The position numbers were made by a program, and so were the translations under genes. Shown here one piece after another: positions 11,431-21,953 of a stretch of DNA of 64,000 bases (the stretch's first letter is position 1; each line of letters begins with the position of its first letter). The stretch comes from Microbotryum silenes-acaulis. Lineage: Eukaryota > Basidiomycota > Microbotryomycetes > Microbotryales > Microbotryaceae. The DNA is taken from NCBI GenBank assembly GCA_003665825.1, contig QPFY01000011.1, positions 558,001 through 622,000 on the forward strand. Reading direction: 5' to 3'. The notes under the pieces are model-generated. The model saw only the letters and a list, made by a program, of their open reading frames with translations. It was not told the DNA's origin and did no database searches.

Positions 11431-13553
11431 ATGGCGCCGGTGGCATCAACGTCCAAGGCTCCGGCCATGGTCAAGCTCACCGCTGCGGAGAAGAGGCTGA
11501 TTGAGATTGGTCTGGCCGCTCCGAAAGGTGTATGTTCATCGTCGGCTTGCTCTTCTTTGGTGTGAGGTCTCACCCTTTTGGCGTGGATCAAGACTGACCA
11601 CATCCTACCTCTGTGCGAAACGCAGCAAATTACCCAAGCCGAGCTGTTGGCCAAGTCGAACCTCACCACCCAGGCCGTCGCCGATGCGGTCAACTCGATC
11701 CTACGAAAGGTCCGTTGCTCCTTGTCTCGTTTGGTCTAGCATCGCTGACGAGAGGCAACTACTCTTGATCAAACACAGAACCTGGTCCAACTGCTCCGCA
11801 CCTCGACCGGTTCAGTTGAGTTCCGCTTCATCGCCAAGGAGGAAGCAAAGGCGTAAGTTCTGCCAAAGTGAAAGGCGCTCGTCTGCACTTGCTCAATCAC
11901 TGTTTTTATACAGACTGGGCGCGATGGACTCGGATGAGAAACTCGTCTTGGATCACATCAAGGATGCCAACAACAATGGTGGGTTTGTTCAGCGAGTGCG
12001 CGGATGGACCATCTGCGGACGATCTAATGTAAAAGAGCAAATGTTGACACCAAACTCCTCGTCCAGGTATCTGGACCAAGTTCTTGCACAACAAGACAGG
12101 ATTGCCCCGTACGACCATCAACAAGGTGCTCAAGACCTTGGAAGGGAGGAAGGTCGTCAAGACTGTCAAATCCGTCAAGGTGAGTAGGCGATGGCTACTC
12201 CTATCTCTTGCGTGAGGACGACGACTCGACCAACACTCCTCTCCTCTCCCCGCTCACTCGCAGCACCCTACGCGCAAGATTTACATGATGAGCAACATCG
12301 CACCTTCCGTTGAATTGACGGGAGGTCCCTGGTTCACCGACAACGAGCTCGACATGGAGTTTGTCGAGGCGCTCAAGAAGATTACGCTCGCTTACTTGAC
12401 CAAGCAGGTGCGTAACCCGCCGAGGCTCAAGCTCAGAATGTCGGAAGAACACCAAACTGATTTCTTGTCATTTGCTTACCAGACCCGCCCAAGGTCCTAC
12501 AAGACCAAAAACGCACAACCGAACGAACTGCCTCGCTTTCCCCTCTGGCCCGTCAGCGCCTCCCCCCGCCTCCCTCGCGTGCGCGACGTCTTGGACTACA
12601 TCACCGAATCCGGCATCGCCGTCTCGGTCGAACTGAACGACGAACACGTCGAGTCGTTGCTGGAACTGATGATTTACGAAGGGACCGTCGAACGCATCTT
12701 GGTTCAAACCCCGGCTGATCAAGGTGCGCGTAGGAAAAAGAAGGACGGAGCGGGTAAGAAGAGGAAGAGGGCTATGGTGTCGAGTGATGAGGAGGACAGT
12801 GATGGAGGGGCGAGGAGAAAGAAGAAGACGAAGAGCAAGAAGGGGGTCGCGGGACGCCGTCGTGCGACCAATGGCAAGGCGAGGAAAAAGTCGAGGTTGG
12901 ATTCGACGGCTTTGGATGACGACGATGATGATGATGACGACTCGGATGCTTCAGCCGATTTTGATGAGGATGAAGAGAGAGGGTCGGATGCCGATGATGA
13001 TGCGGGAAAGAGTAAGCGCAAGAAGAAGGTACGAACCAAGAAGCCTCTACGCAAGGTCAAGCCTGAAGACGACGACGCGTCGTCCGTCACGAATGATTCG
13101 ACCTCTGAATCATCGGCTTCGGATCGCGATGAGGATGACGAAGAGGAGGAAGAACGATTGGCTGCCTTGCGTCATCAACGTGAAGGAGGTGTCAACGATT
13201 ACGTCTATCGCACCATTCGGGAATACCATCCCGTCATCGGGTGGACCGACATGCCCTGCGGCAAATGTCCCGTCGAATCGTTCTGCTGCGAGCCACCTCG
13301 TCGATTCGCTCAAGCTTCAGCTGTGAGCGCCTCTCGTGGCTCTCGTCGACCTGGCTTCCTGTCCTCCGGTCGACCCAAGATCGGGATCGAGCTCGAAGGA
13401 GGCATGAAAGGTGTCGGAATGATTGGTGGTGCAGGCGCAGCGATCGGTATCTCGACGGCCAAATGGGGCGAGACGAAAGGGGTCGTTGGCAATGGCGTCG
13501 CACCCGTCAACCCGAGGGATTGTCAATACTTTAAAAAGTGGCTCGAATTTTAG
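11431..13553 (+). CDS. RPC34: RNA polymerase III subunit RPC6/Rpc34 with charged insertion
   Basis: Rpc34 is a winged-helix subunit of the Pol III-specific heterotrimer needed for initiation through TFIIIB. Seven exons join in phase: 11431-11529, 11626-11709, 11779-11852, 11914-11978, 12067-12179, 12264-12407 and 12483-13553, 549 residues. Seen: QITQAELLAKSNLTTQAV (winged helix 1), GIWTKFLHNKTGLPRTTINK and GRKVVKTVKSVKHPTRKIYM (winged helix 2), LTGGPWFTDNELDMEFVEAL, and ESLLELMIYEGTVERI (winged helix 3). The C-terminus has CGKCPVESFC plus a distal Cys in RDCQYFKKWL, the Fe-S-binding Cys set of RPC6. Family members are near 320 residues; here about 140 Lys/Arg and Asp/Glu residues (genomic 12723-13150) sit before the Cys module, with a Gly-rich insertion inside it. 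The 75-base intron before exon 7 is a multiple of three without a stop, so its removal is inferred from conservation. Confidence 0.9.
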
Positions 13554-14803
13554 TGTCCCGCCTGCTCTTTACTCTTCGGAGACTTTCTTGAAGTTTTTGC
13601 TTTTGGGGGCTTGGGTGGGGTTATGCAAAAGGGCCTGGATCGAAAGACGCCCTAGGAATCTGCAATGCACATCAGTGCAACCAAACTATCCCAACACACA
13701 GTGCTCGGCATCAAACCACCATCCACCTCAAGAAACTTCTTCTTCAAGGTGTGGTAACTCTGCGAAAAGAAGCTATGGTGTGTGCAGATTCTTCGGACCA
13801 AGATGACCCGTCCAAGAAACGCTGTGGCGAGCGGTGCGCTCGGACATTCCTGCGGCCGGGCAAATCGTTCGACCGTTCAAGGACGATGATGCTGATTTTC
13901 GCTGAGAGCGCATAACCCTCACAAAGGGGTGCAGCGGCGTCATCTCCCGGAAGACAGCCAAAAGAAGACTTTTCTAACGCATCGAAAAGCTGCAAGACGA
14001 TAGACTTATCTACACCCCACCTACCGGCCCATTGACAAAAAAAGACTAGATATTCAACGAAGAGGAAGGCGCTACGCAGCCGCACACGGCTTAGGACACA
14101 GAGGGGGCACATGCTTAAACGCCGAACCCGTGGTGAGCCCCGGTGACAGGTAAGCCGGCCCGATGGTGCACCCAGCCTCTTTCGCGAAACCTTCCCGTTC
14201 TTATATTCCCCACTTGGGATCCAGATTCTGGGCCAAAGACGCGGGTGTGGATGTCTCATAGAAGCGGCTATGGGGAGAGGAGAGGGACGAATGCCGATTC
14301 TTCCTCCGACGCCTTTCACGGATGCGCGGCTGCGGTGACGTCGACGGGTGACGTCGACGCCCGAGCGTTGAAACGTTGATGGCCTGACTCCGCGGACATC
14401 TTCCATCTTCCATTGTCCGTGATCCTCCTATCACTTCAGCCTACGTCCCCTATTAGCCCCTGCTCGGTTTGATATCCGCAGCGACGTAGAGAGGGTCAAC
14501 CCGCTTTTACGATGAGACCAGATAACCCTGGCGGGAGAAGGTACGTGTGCAATCTCGGGCTATAAGCAGGGCGAAGCGGGTGTACGGGGATGCCTTACAG
14601 GAACAGCCCCATAAATAGCCTCTGAGTAGCTAGAACTGTCGAGTTCTAGTTACGACTTGATTTTAGCCTAGCGGTCAAGAACGACAGATTGTATTTTATG
14701 CACACCAGTGGGAACCCGTTAAATTAACGGGAGGATGAAGTTCAAATAGCAGAAGAATCAAACAGTATACATGATTTCAGCAGAGATTAAAAAACAATAC
14801 GGA
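13554..14803. other. Gene-poor stretch between RPC34 and the Helitron remnant
   Basis: No supported gene is seen. A 220-codon minus-strand ORF (14406-13744) starts with ATG but shows no family resemblance and reads like chance coding in GC-rich DNA. From about 14600 the base composition drifts to A/T and a long hairpin occurs (separate entry). This looks like the start of a transposon-derived belt. Confidence 0.45.
14627..14652. repeat. Hairpin next to the Helitron remnant
   Basis: The two arms CTAGAACT (14630-14637) and AGTTCTAG (14642-14649) are perfect inverted repeats around a 4-base loop, GTCG. With one G-T pair the stem extends to 11 bp (14627-14652). It lies about 150 bases beyond the truncated 3' side of the minus-strand Helitron ORFs. 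Helitrons carry a short hairpin near their 3' end, so it may be a terminal relic. I found no convincing CTRR end beside it. Confidence 0.45.
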
Positions 14804-16599
14804 CTACAGCAAAGAAACAATTCTCCATTCATCACCGAAACAGCCTGCCCGTTGCTTGTTGCCGGACTTGGCTTTGAGCACTCGTGCAATGAGATCCGGA
14901 CGGTTGCATGCTTTGTCGTTCGGCCCCAGTGCAGCCTTGATTTCCGGCCATTCGGGGTTGCACGTCACCGTGATGAACAGCGAAGGCTTTCCATAGTTGA
15001 CGACGCAGGCCACCGCATGTTGGTAACGCTGCGTGATCTCCCGCGGGCTATTCTTGAACGTCGAGCCCAAAATCACCGAACGTCCAATTTGATACGGGGT
15101 CAAGCCGTCGGCAACAGCGTCGGTGATGCCTTGGGCCGTGGTGAGGCGGAGGTTTTCTTGATGCAATCGGATGTAGTTGAGTCGATCGGTCTCGACTTGG
15201 GAGTATCCGTCGATGACGAACTCAAGGAAGGCACGCTGGGTGCATTGCGGGATTGAAAAGTAGTCATCGCGGGTCGTGCAAGTAATATGCGAAGAATTGA
15301 GAACGCGAGACTCGAGTTGATCCACCTCGACCCCTTCTCCTTGACCTTAGTCCTAGATGTTTAAACATTCTATGTCAGTCTGTGCTTGCGTTTCATCAGA
15401 AAGGAACACGTGAGAAAGAGCCGAAGACGCTTACGTTCACCATCACCATTCTCTTCGTCCCTTTCTTCGCCGTCTTCATCCTCATCGTCCTCCTCTTCGC
15501 CTTCGCCATCAAGACCGAGACCGGCAAGTACCTCGCCCAAGTGGACACCATTGTCGATCTGCTCTCGGTTTCTGGCGATTGGCGGCCCAGCTTGGTTGAA
15601 CCCGCAAAGAGGAATGTTGGGGTGGAAGCCATCTTCCCCTGCGGGGAAGAGTAGTGGGTACCGGAGAGGCATCCCAGACGGATGGAGCGAGCTAAAGATT
15701 TGGTACTTGGGCCGACCATCGGGACATCGATCACCGTGCACCTGAGGAATACGATCTTGCGGTCCACGATCTCCCGTGTTGGTGTCGGAATCGCAGATAA
15801 GCATCGCCATTTCCGTGCTTGACGTAGGAAGGTTGTGGGTGTGTCGGCCTCGGCCTAGTGGTATGCAGAGGCGCAGGATCCACTCTTTGGCCGTATCACA
15901 ACCTGCGCGAGCTTTGGTCAATGCAAACAGCCTCACAAAGCGATTGTTGGTACGCAACTTGGACTCGAGCTTGGTCAACGTAGATCTTTGTATGCGACTG
16001 TCTGCGCCGTCGGGTCCCAAGTCGAGTGTCGGTGGCCTCGGCCGGCTCGATGAGCCATGTCTGAGCAAAGGCTGGGCGTTGATTTACGGCAGGGATCAGG
16101 GCGCCGAATCGATGATAGAGGCGACCAAACACGCGAAACACGGAGGTCCTAGAGTGCCCAGTCGTGTCTGGTCGAAGTAGTGCGTTATTGTACGACCGGG
16201 GATTCTCTCGGAATGCTTTAGCTTCTGTGTTGGTGGGTCGCACAGTTCAGCATGTGGACTGCAGACGCATGTTGTTGGACGGAGCAACTGACCGCTATCC
16301 GAGCCTTCAAGGAGCTGTCGATACTCGGGATCGGGCTGGGGAGGGGGAGGCAGCTGCACCTTGCCCTGCGAGCAGCACGTGCTGAAGTGTCCGGTCGACT
16401 TGGACCTTTCGCACTCCCAGTGTCGAGCCTTGCAGTGGGTGCACACGGCCGTCTGGGGGCCGAGGTCGTCACGGATCGAAACGTGGGGCTTGAGTGGTTT
16501 GAGCGCGATTCGAGGCCTGTGAACTTGCTCTGCGCAGGAAGAGGTGGTGGTGGGGCGAGCCCAGCGTCGGATTGGCCATCGGGCCCTCGCGCTGACCAC
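14804..16599 (-). mobile_element. Degenerate Helitron (N-terminal half of the RepHel protein)
   Basis: Minus-strand pieces match in order the Helitron helitron-like N domain and the zinc region before it. First comes TAVCTHCKARHWECERSKST with FSTCCSQGKVQLPPPP (near 16490-16330). Then, in another frame, KAFRENPRSYNNAL and FRVFGRLYHRFGALIP (16215-16080). In a third frame, THNLPTSSTEMAMLI and LHPSGMPLRYPLLFPAGEDG (15850-15630), and finally RYQHAVACVVNYGKPSLFIT with VTCNPEWPEI and NRPDLIARV (15040-14870). The frame changes at about 16250 and 16015 cannot be fixed by obvious introns, and the protein stops at 14804. That is before any HUH Rep motif or helicase motif, so the element is truncated and dead. 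Part of the breaks could be introns (one is likely near 15370-15330). Confidence 0.78.
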
Positions 16600-19054
16600 G
16601 CTGTCCGTTCTACAAAGCTGGACGGCGGACGCTTATACGGGTCGCAATACCAAGATCGGTTGATTGTTGTCATTACGCGCGGGGAGCTGATTCTGTTGAT
16701 CGGAGCGGGACGAAGAGGACAGGAGAGGAGCGGGGCGCCCAGCGGGCCCATGGTCTCCCATGGTAAGGCGGTACGCTATCGTACGGCGCTACCCTCGCGC
16801 CAACGACTCGGCGCAGTTGTCACCAAAATTCGATGAGAGTGGGAGGGAAAAGGCGAAAATTAGAGAGAGCAGCGCGGGAGTATTCACAACGCCTGGAACC
16901 TCATGTTGTTGTTGAGCCCCTAAAACCGTGTCGGGATGCAAAGAATACGTCACGTGATCGACGGGGCATCGCGCAGCGTAGCCGCGCCTGCGCCCGCGCG
17001 TCAACGACAGCGAGACGACGCCTGAGCTCCGTAGGAGAAGTGTCATGCAAACTCACGCGCTTGCTATACATTAAATCCTACACAAACTGCTCAATAGTTC
17101 TCCGCCATGTCAAAATTCGAGAAAAATCGTAGTCGGGCTGTAGCTCGACTTTTATGTTTCACAAAATGCAGAAAGGGTCATACATGACTTCTGGTTGAGA
17201 CGCCAATACCACAGGCAGGTGCGGCAGACTCAACAGTATAGTGTTACATTCATCACTTGTGGCCCTCCGGCCCGCAACACAGACAAAAACAGCGATTTTA
17301 GGTACATGGGTCGCGGATCGACCTTGTTTTTAATAAAGAGGTAGTAATTAGAGGCGCACAGCGGGCCTCCTTAATTGAGCTTGACGACGCCACTTTGGGA
17401 GCCAGGCATTATGCGACCAAGCACGTTAGGTCGGCCTTAACAATGAGTCCTTGTTTCAGGATGTCGTTTGCTTTCATTGAATCAAGGCTAGGGTAGATTG
17501 TACTGCTGACAAACATGATCAATCAGCCTTCAACTGGCAACGCGGCGGGACAGTTCAGACTCCACGATGGGGTTGGGGATGATGGCGAGGAAGTGGGAAT
17601 AATGTGTGGGGGTTCGCTGCATTTGCGCTTTTCTTTTCTTTTTTCTTTTTTCTTTTTTCTTTTTTCTTTTTCTTTTCGATGTGCACGTGTCAAGCCGCGT
17701 TGCAAAGCGGCTCCGACTGGTGTCTGTTCTTCGTTATCTCATTGTTCGGGTGGGTAGAACGGATACCGTGATAACCGTACTGGAATCCGAAAATGGGCTG
17801 GTGCTGACCGTGCTGGCAAGAGGAGCGAGTCAAGCTCGCGCCGACCCCAGCCGTCGGCGCAGGGATTGCAGGCCTGCGTACGACGAGCTGCGACCCCTGC
17901 CCCGCCCTCTGCAGACTGCCGACCTGCGGGCCGACGCCGACGACTTCATAAACGAAGCCCGGGCAGAAAAAGTCCGACATGCTTGCGAAGCTCAGTCACT
18001 AAACGTCATTGAAGCCCAGGAATCAATTGGCATGTGTTTTGCTTACCCCGTTGTACGAGGGAACCTTGATGAACGTCCCTGCTCAGCTGCCTATGGGCAA
18101 TAGGCGAGACGCCCGCACGAATTCTCGGTGCAGTCATCCATCTCGGGCGCAAAGGCCGACGCGCTCCGCTTTGGGAAGGCGAGGGGCAGCCACCCACTGG
18201 CGCGCGCGCGGCGGCCCTGCGCGCAAAGAGCACACCCAGTGGGGCTCACACAATTGCCAGCTTGCCACAGAAGGAAAGAACCTCGAGTGCGCGGTACCTG
18301 GGCGATTGGAAAGTGGTTGTCTGACGCAAGGGCGCGCGCCGGTCATCTCGTGGCAATAGTGATCGCCAGCTCGCACAAATGCCTGTCGGCGCCGGTGTCC
18401 GAATTCGACGGCCGCGCCCGCACCTCGCTGCTGAGACTTTCTCTTCTAATGCAGCATGAAGCGCGCCGCGGTCTGATCTCTATCCTGGGCGTGTGCTTTC
18501 GCTTTCCACTCTTCACCCTCACTACTATCCATCTTTCTGCTGTGGACGTAGGTGCTACGTTTGTGGACTTCAAGTCTGCTGCAGCAGCATCTCGTACAAC
18601 TCGACAAGGCATCCTAGCTATCGCGACGAGTCGCAATTTGCCGGGATCCGAAGCGCTCAGCCTTGCCCCTCACCGAGTGCCGATCAAGACATCAACGTCA
18701 CGACCTATTCCGCCTTTCGTCCGGTGAGCACTGCCCTCGGCTTGCCCCTCGCACGGGGCAGTCTCTCCGACTCGTGTACTCATCTCTTTCCTCGCCTTCA
18801 CTTCACAGAGTTCCAACACCCGGATCAGCGCCGACGTCGCCTTGGCGGTGCAACGAGCTTTCTGCGGACGGTCTTTCCTTTGTGGGGCCCGCGCGCGAAA
18901 CGCTGAGCGATTCGTAAGTCCCAACACGGCGTGATGCCGCCTCGCCCATAGCTAAGCACCACCAGGCTCACATGCGCAGCACTTTGTCTGTTCAGTCCAA
19001 CTGACCGATAGAGTGGTTTTTGTGTTCTTGGGGCAGCAGTAAAAGAGAGGACCA
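16600..19054. other. Gene-poor belt between the Helitron remnant and the orphan gene
   Basis: I see no supported gene here. Frames are short or lack any recognisable domain; ORFs of 100-200 codons (for example 17606-18103 and 18128-18727) are Arg/Ala/Ser-rich and look like chance. 17050-17520 is poorer in GC than the flanks. A polypyrimidine tract sits at 17628-17677. The last few hundred bases must include the promoter, and possibly untranslated exons, of the gene starting at 19055. Confidence 0.4.
17628..17677 (+). repeat. Polypyrimidine T4-6C microsatellite
   Basis: About 50 bases are made of repeated runs of four to six T separated by single C. It is a simple-sequence repeat in non-coding DNA. 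The complementary strand reads as a Lys/Glu-rich ORF, which is an artefact. Confidence 0.85.
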
Positions 19055-21676
19055 ATGGGTCAGAACGCATCCACACTCCAAGCAGCGCCGACGACGGCTA
19101 GGTCGCCTTCACCGAGCAAGCACAATGGGTTGCCGATGGTCGAATCCGGTTCGACCGCACCAAAACACCCCGGGACTTCCACACCTACATCTCGAGCTCT
19201 GGGAAAGAGACTCGAAGTGTCCAGATCAGTCGCCAAGAGGCAAGGTGCTCCCGAATTTCTGCCCAACGGCCGACTGGTAGTCACACCCAAGGCGCTCTCC
19301 ATATTGTCGCCGATCACTTTGGACGGCCTGAACAAGGCGGCGCACGAAGGGCTCGAGAGAAATAAGGATCACGACGAGTTGAAGTGCTTGAATGGTCGTA
19401 TCGGCCATTCTATGCCATGCGAACCAGCCCTTGCGTCGGTTCAGGAGCTCGCCTCTTCCAACTACCCCAGCCGGCCGCCCCCTATCTCGTACTGGTCGAC
19501 GTCCACGATTGGAGACGGCGACTTTGACTCGAGCAAATTTGTTCGATCTACGCGACCGACGCCTAAATATCCCCACAAGACCAAGTTGTCGTCTCCCCAG
19601 CTGTCAACCCACTCTACCCGATCACCTTTGGTCGATTCTCCTTCCGTTGCCAAGAAGCTCGGTCGACACCTCGCCAACGGGCTCAAGTTCCGCCAAGAAT
19701 CGCCTCCCAGCCCACGTCTCAAGGGTCCCATCGTCATTATTGGGGGTAGCCGAATGTCGGACAGGCGCTACTCGGCGCTCAGCAAACGCAGCAACCGCTC
19801 GGCCAGTGCTGCTCCTACGATCAGGACTGCTACCGATGAGAGTATGACACTAGAAGCATACTCCGAGATGTTCGGTGGACTGGACGAGGACGACACCGCG
19901 GGCGAGAATTTTATTTGCGTCTCATTGTCATCGGTAACCCAGACCCCTAGCGGCTCCGTCGAGCACTACCCCAGACTAGATCACGTGGTGACCAAGGGAC
20001 CGCGAGCTTCGGCCCCAGCGTCTTGCTACGGGTTCTCGGCACCTTCCAGCAGCAACGGGGACGACAACTCTCTCCGAGCTCCTCGTCTCAGCCAACCTCA
20101 TCTGTTCGAGTTCAGGCACCGACATCATAACAGCGTCATCTCCGCGGCTTCTAGAGCGAGTTCTCGTCGATCGTTCCTAGACTCGCTCACCCGTCTCATG
20201 GAGGACGCCGCGGAGCTTCTCGACGTCAGCGAAGACGACGAAGCTGATGTCCCCCCTCTTCCTCCTAAATCGGAGGGGAGCTCTCAGCGACCGTCCCTGC
20301 AAGTCATCACCAATGAGGTGATCGGCAACTCCAGCTCCTCGGGCAACGTCGCTGGGTCGAGCGAGATCGTGCCCCTATGCATGCCCCTTCAGAGGCGCGG
20401 ACCATCGGCACCCACGTCGCCACTGAGCACTCGATCCCCTCGCATTGGTCTTGCCCGTCGACCATCCATGATCTCGCAGGCTTCTTTTCCAAGATCCGTC
20501 TCCGGGGACGTTATGGGCGAGCGACCGACGAGCCAGGTCTCGCAGTCAGCTAGCAGCGAGCTCGGAGTACCCGTCTGGCCGCCCAAGGAGCTCGAATTGG
20601 ACGCAGAGATCAGCTGGGGCCCTTGTTCGATGAAACCAGCGGAAACACCTGTGGGGATCATCTCGCCAAATGGACAAGCGGCGCAACAGTTCCCAACGGT
20701 CGCTTCGCTATCGGCCGCTTCGACCTCTCCTGCTCGAGCACCTTTCGTTCCTCGCTCTTTGCAATTGAGTAAGAGTCGACCGCAGAGCCGAAAATCGGTC
20801 CAGTCTAACGCATCGACGCCGAGCATGAGCTCTTCGTCGTCTTCGATCAAAACGACCCCGCATGTCGTGCATGAGGTCCATTTCCCCACCCGCGACGTCG
20901 ACGCCGACTCCAGTGATGGTGCTGCCACCTTGGACAATCCGAGCAAGACGTTGCAAACGTTCAGTCATACGAAAGACTATTTTTCGTCACCACTCGCCGC
21001 CAGTGCGCTAGATTTCGAATCGGCACCGACGATCGACATTCTTGGGCCGACGGAGCGCGTCGTTGACAGTCCGACCATCGTCACCCCTCCTGCTGCGCCT
21101 CTGTCGACCGCAGTGGCGAATTTGAAGACACCGACGTTCGCGCACTTTTGCCTCAAGCCGGCTCAAGTGACGCAAAAAGCTGCTGCCCCTGACTCCCCCG
21201 CTCGAATGTCACCCATGACGATGTTGCGCGATGGTAGCAGCGTTTCTTCGACGCATTCGACGCCTGAACAACGTCGACAAGGATTCCTCCCCTTTCTCCA
21301 CCTCGAGGCCTCCGCCGAAGAAGGCGCACAACAATACCCAGTCCTCGTCAATCGATTCGATGGAGTCGACCAAGACTCTTTTCGCCCCCGTTATTATTCA
21401 GCGGAGGCGTTGGCCAAGCCGATGCATGATTTCGAGCGCGAGGAGTTTGAGCGAAGGGAGTCCGTACCGAGGTGGACGAGGCCGATGATTGGAAATGCAG
21501 CGTCAGGGCATGATTTGGAAGCCCACCAAGCTGCTTGGGATTCGCTGGCTAGTGGAGAAGCAGAAGGGGATAAGAGTCGGAACACGATGGATGGCAAATT
21601 GAGGTTGGGCAAGGGGAGTAAGCGAGGTTTTGATCGAGGCGAGATCAAGGGTTGGTTGCAGGAGCAGGCGCTTTGA
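19055..21676 (+). CDS. Orphan 873-residue protein with N-myristoylation signal
   Basis: This is one uninterrupted ORF of 873 residues starting ATGG in a good context. The N-terminus MGQNAST fits the N-myristoyltransferase consensus (Gly2, small residue at 6), so membrane anchoring is likely. I recognise no domain. The protein is Ser/Pro/Thr-rich and probably mostly disordered, with candidate short conserved segments: LVVTPKALSILSPITLDGLN near residue 75, an acidic/aromatic patch LEAYSEMFGGLDEDD near 265, SLTRLMEDAAELLDVSEDDE near 370, and a C-terminal part with MHDFEREEFERRESVPRWTR and IKGWLQEQAL. An intronless gene of this size is unusual beside its intron-rich neighbours. It is convergent with ATG4. 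Confidence 0.7.
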   Translation: MGQNASTLQAAPTTARSPSPSKHNGLPMVESGSTAPKHPGTSTPTSRALGKRLEVSRSVAKRQGAPEFLPNGRLVVTPKALSILSPITLDGLNKAAHEGLERNKDHDELKCLNGRIGHSMPCEPALASVQELASSNYPSRPPPISYWSTSTIGDGDFDSSKFVRSTRPTPKYPHKTKLSSPQLSTHSTRSPLVDSPSVAKKLGRHLANGLKFRQESPPSPRLKGPIVIIGGSRMSDRRYSALSKRSNRSASAAPTIRTATDESMTLEAYSEMFGGLDEDDTAGENFICVSLSSVTQTPSGSVEHYPRLDHVVTKGPRASAPASCYGFSAPSSSNGDDNSLRAPRLSQPHLFEFRHRHHNSVISAASRASSRRSFLDSLTRLMEDAAELLDVSEDDEADVPPLPPKSEGSSQRPSLQVITNEVIGNSSSSGNVAGSSEIVPLCMPLQRRGPSAPTSPLSTRSPRIGLARRPSMISQASFPRSVSGDVMGERPTSQVSQSASSELGVPVWPPKELELDAEISWGPCSMKPAETPVGIISPNGQAAQQFPTVASLSAASTSPARAPFVPRSLQLSKSRPQSRKSVQSNASTPSMSSSSSSIKTTPHVVHEVHFPTRDVDADSSDGAATLDNPSKTLQTFSHTKDYFSSPLAASALDFESAPTIDILGPTERVVDSPTIVTPPAAPLSTAVANLKTPTFAHFCLKPAQVTQKAAAPDSPARMSPMTMLRDGSSVSSTHSTPEQRRQGFLPFLHLEASAEEGAQQYPVLVNRFDGVDQDSFRPRYYSAEALAKPMHDFEREEFERRESVPRWTRPMIGNAASGHDLEAHQAAWDSLASGEAEGDKSRNTMDGKLRLGKGSKRGFDRGEIKGWLQEQAL

Positions 21677-21953
21677 TCTTTTCAGTTTTACGACGCGATG
21701 CTACGATAAGTTATGGAAAACAAAGGTGAACCCCTGATAGTATTGTCTCTTCATTAGTATGGCCTTTTCAAGTGCTGAAAGCCACTTTCGATTTCGTACA
21801 ATTCGGTCCCGACCTTAGCGAGATCTGTAGAGAACGAGCGATGCAAATTTCACAGCCAAGTAATACTGAAAACACACAAAATGTACCAAAGGGAATGACT
21901 CTGTCGTGCAACACGAGTACAAAGCGGAACTACTATGGTCGATACCCTTGGCC

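Noticed and set aside
13744..14406. 220-codon minus-strand ORF with ATG
   Set aside because: Arg/Ser-rich, no domain, no neighbouring exons; typical chance ORF in GC-rich DNA.
18128..18727. 199-codon plus-strand ORF before the orphan gene
   Set aside because: Arg/Ala-rich, no start context or family match; more likely upstream non-coding DNA.
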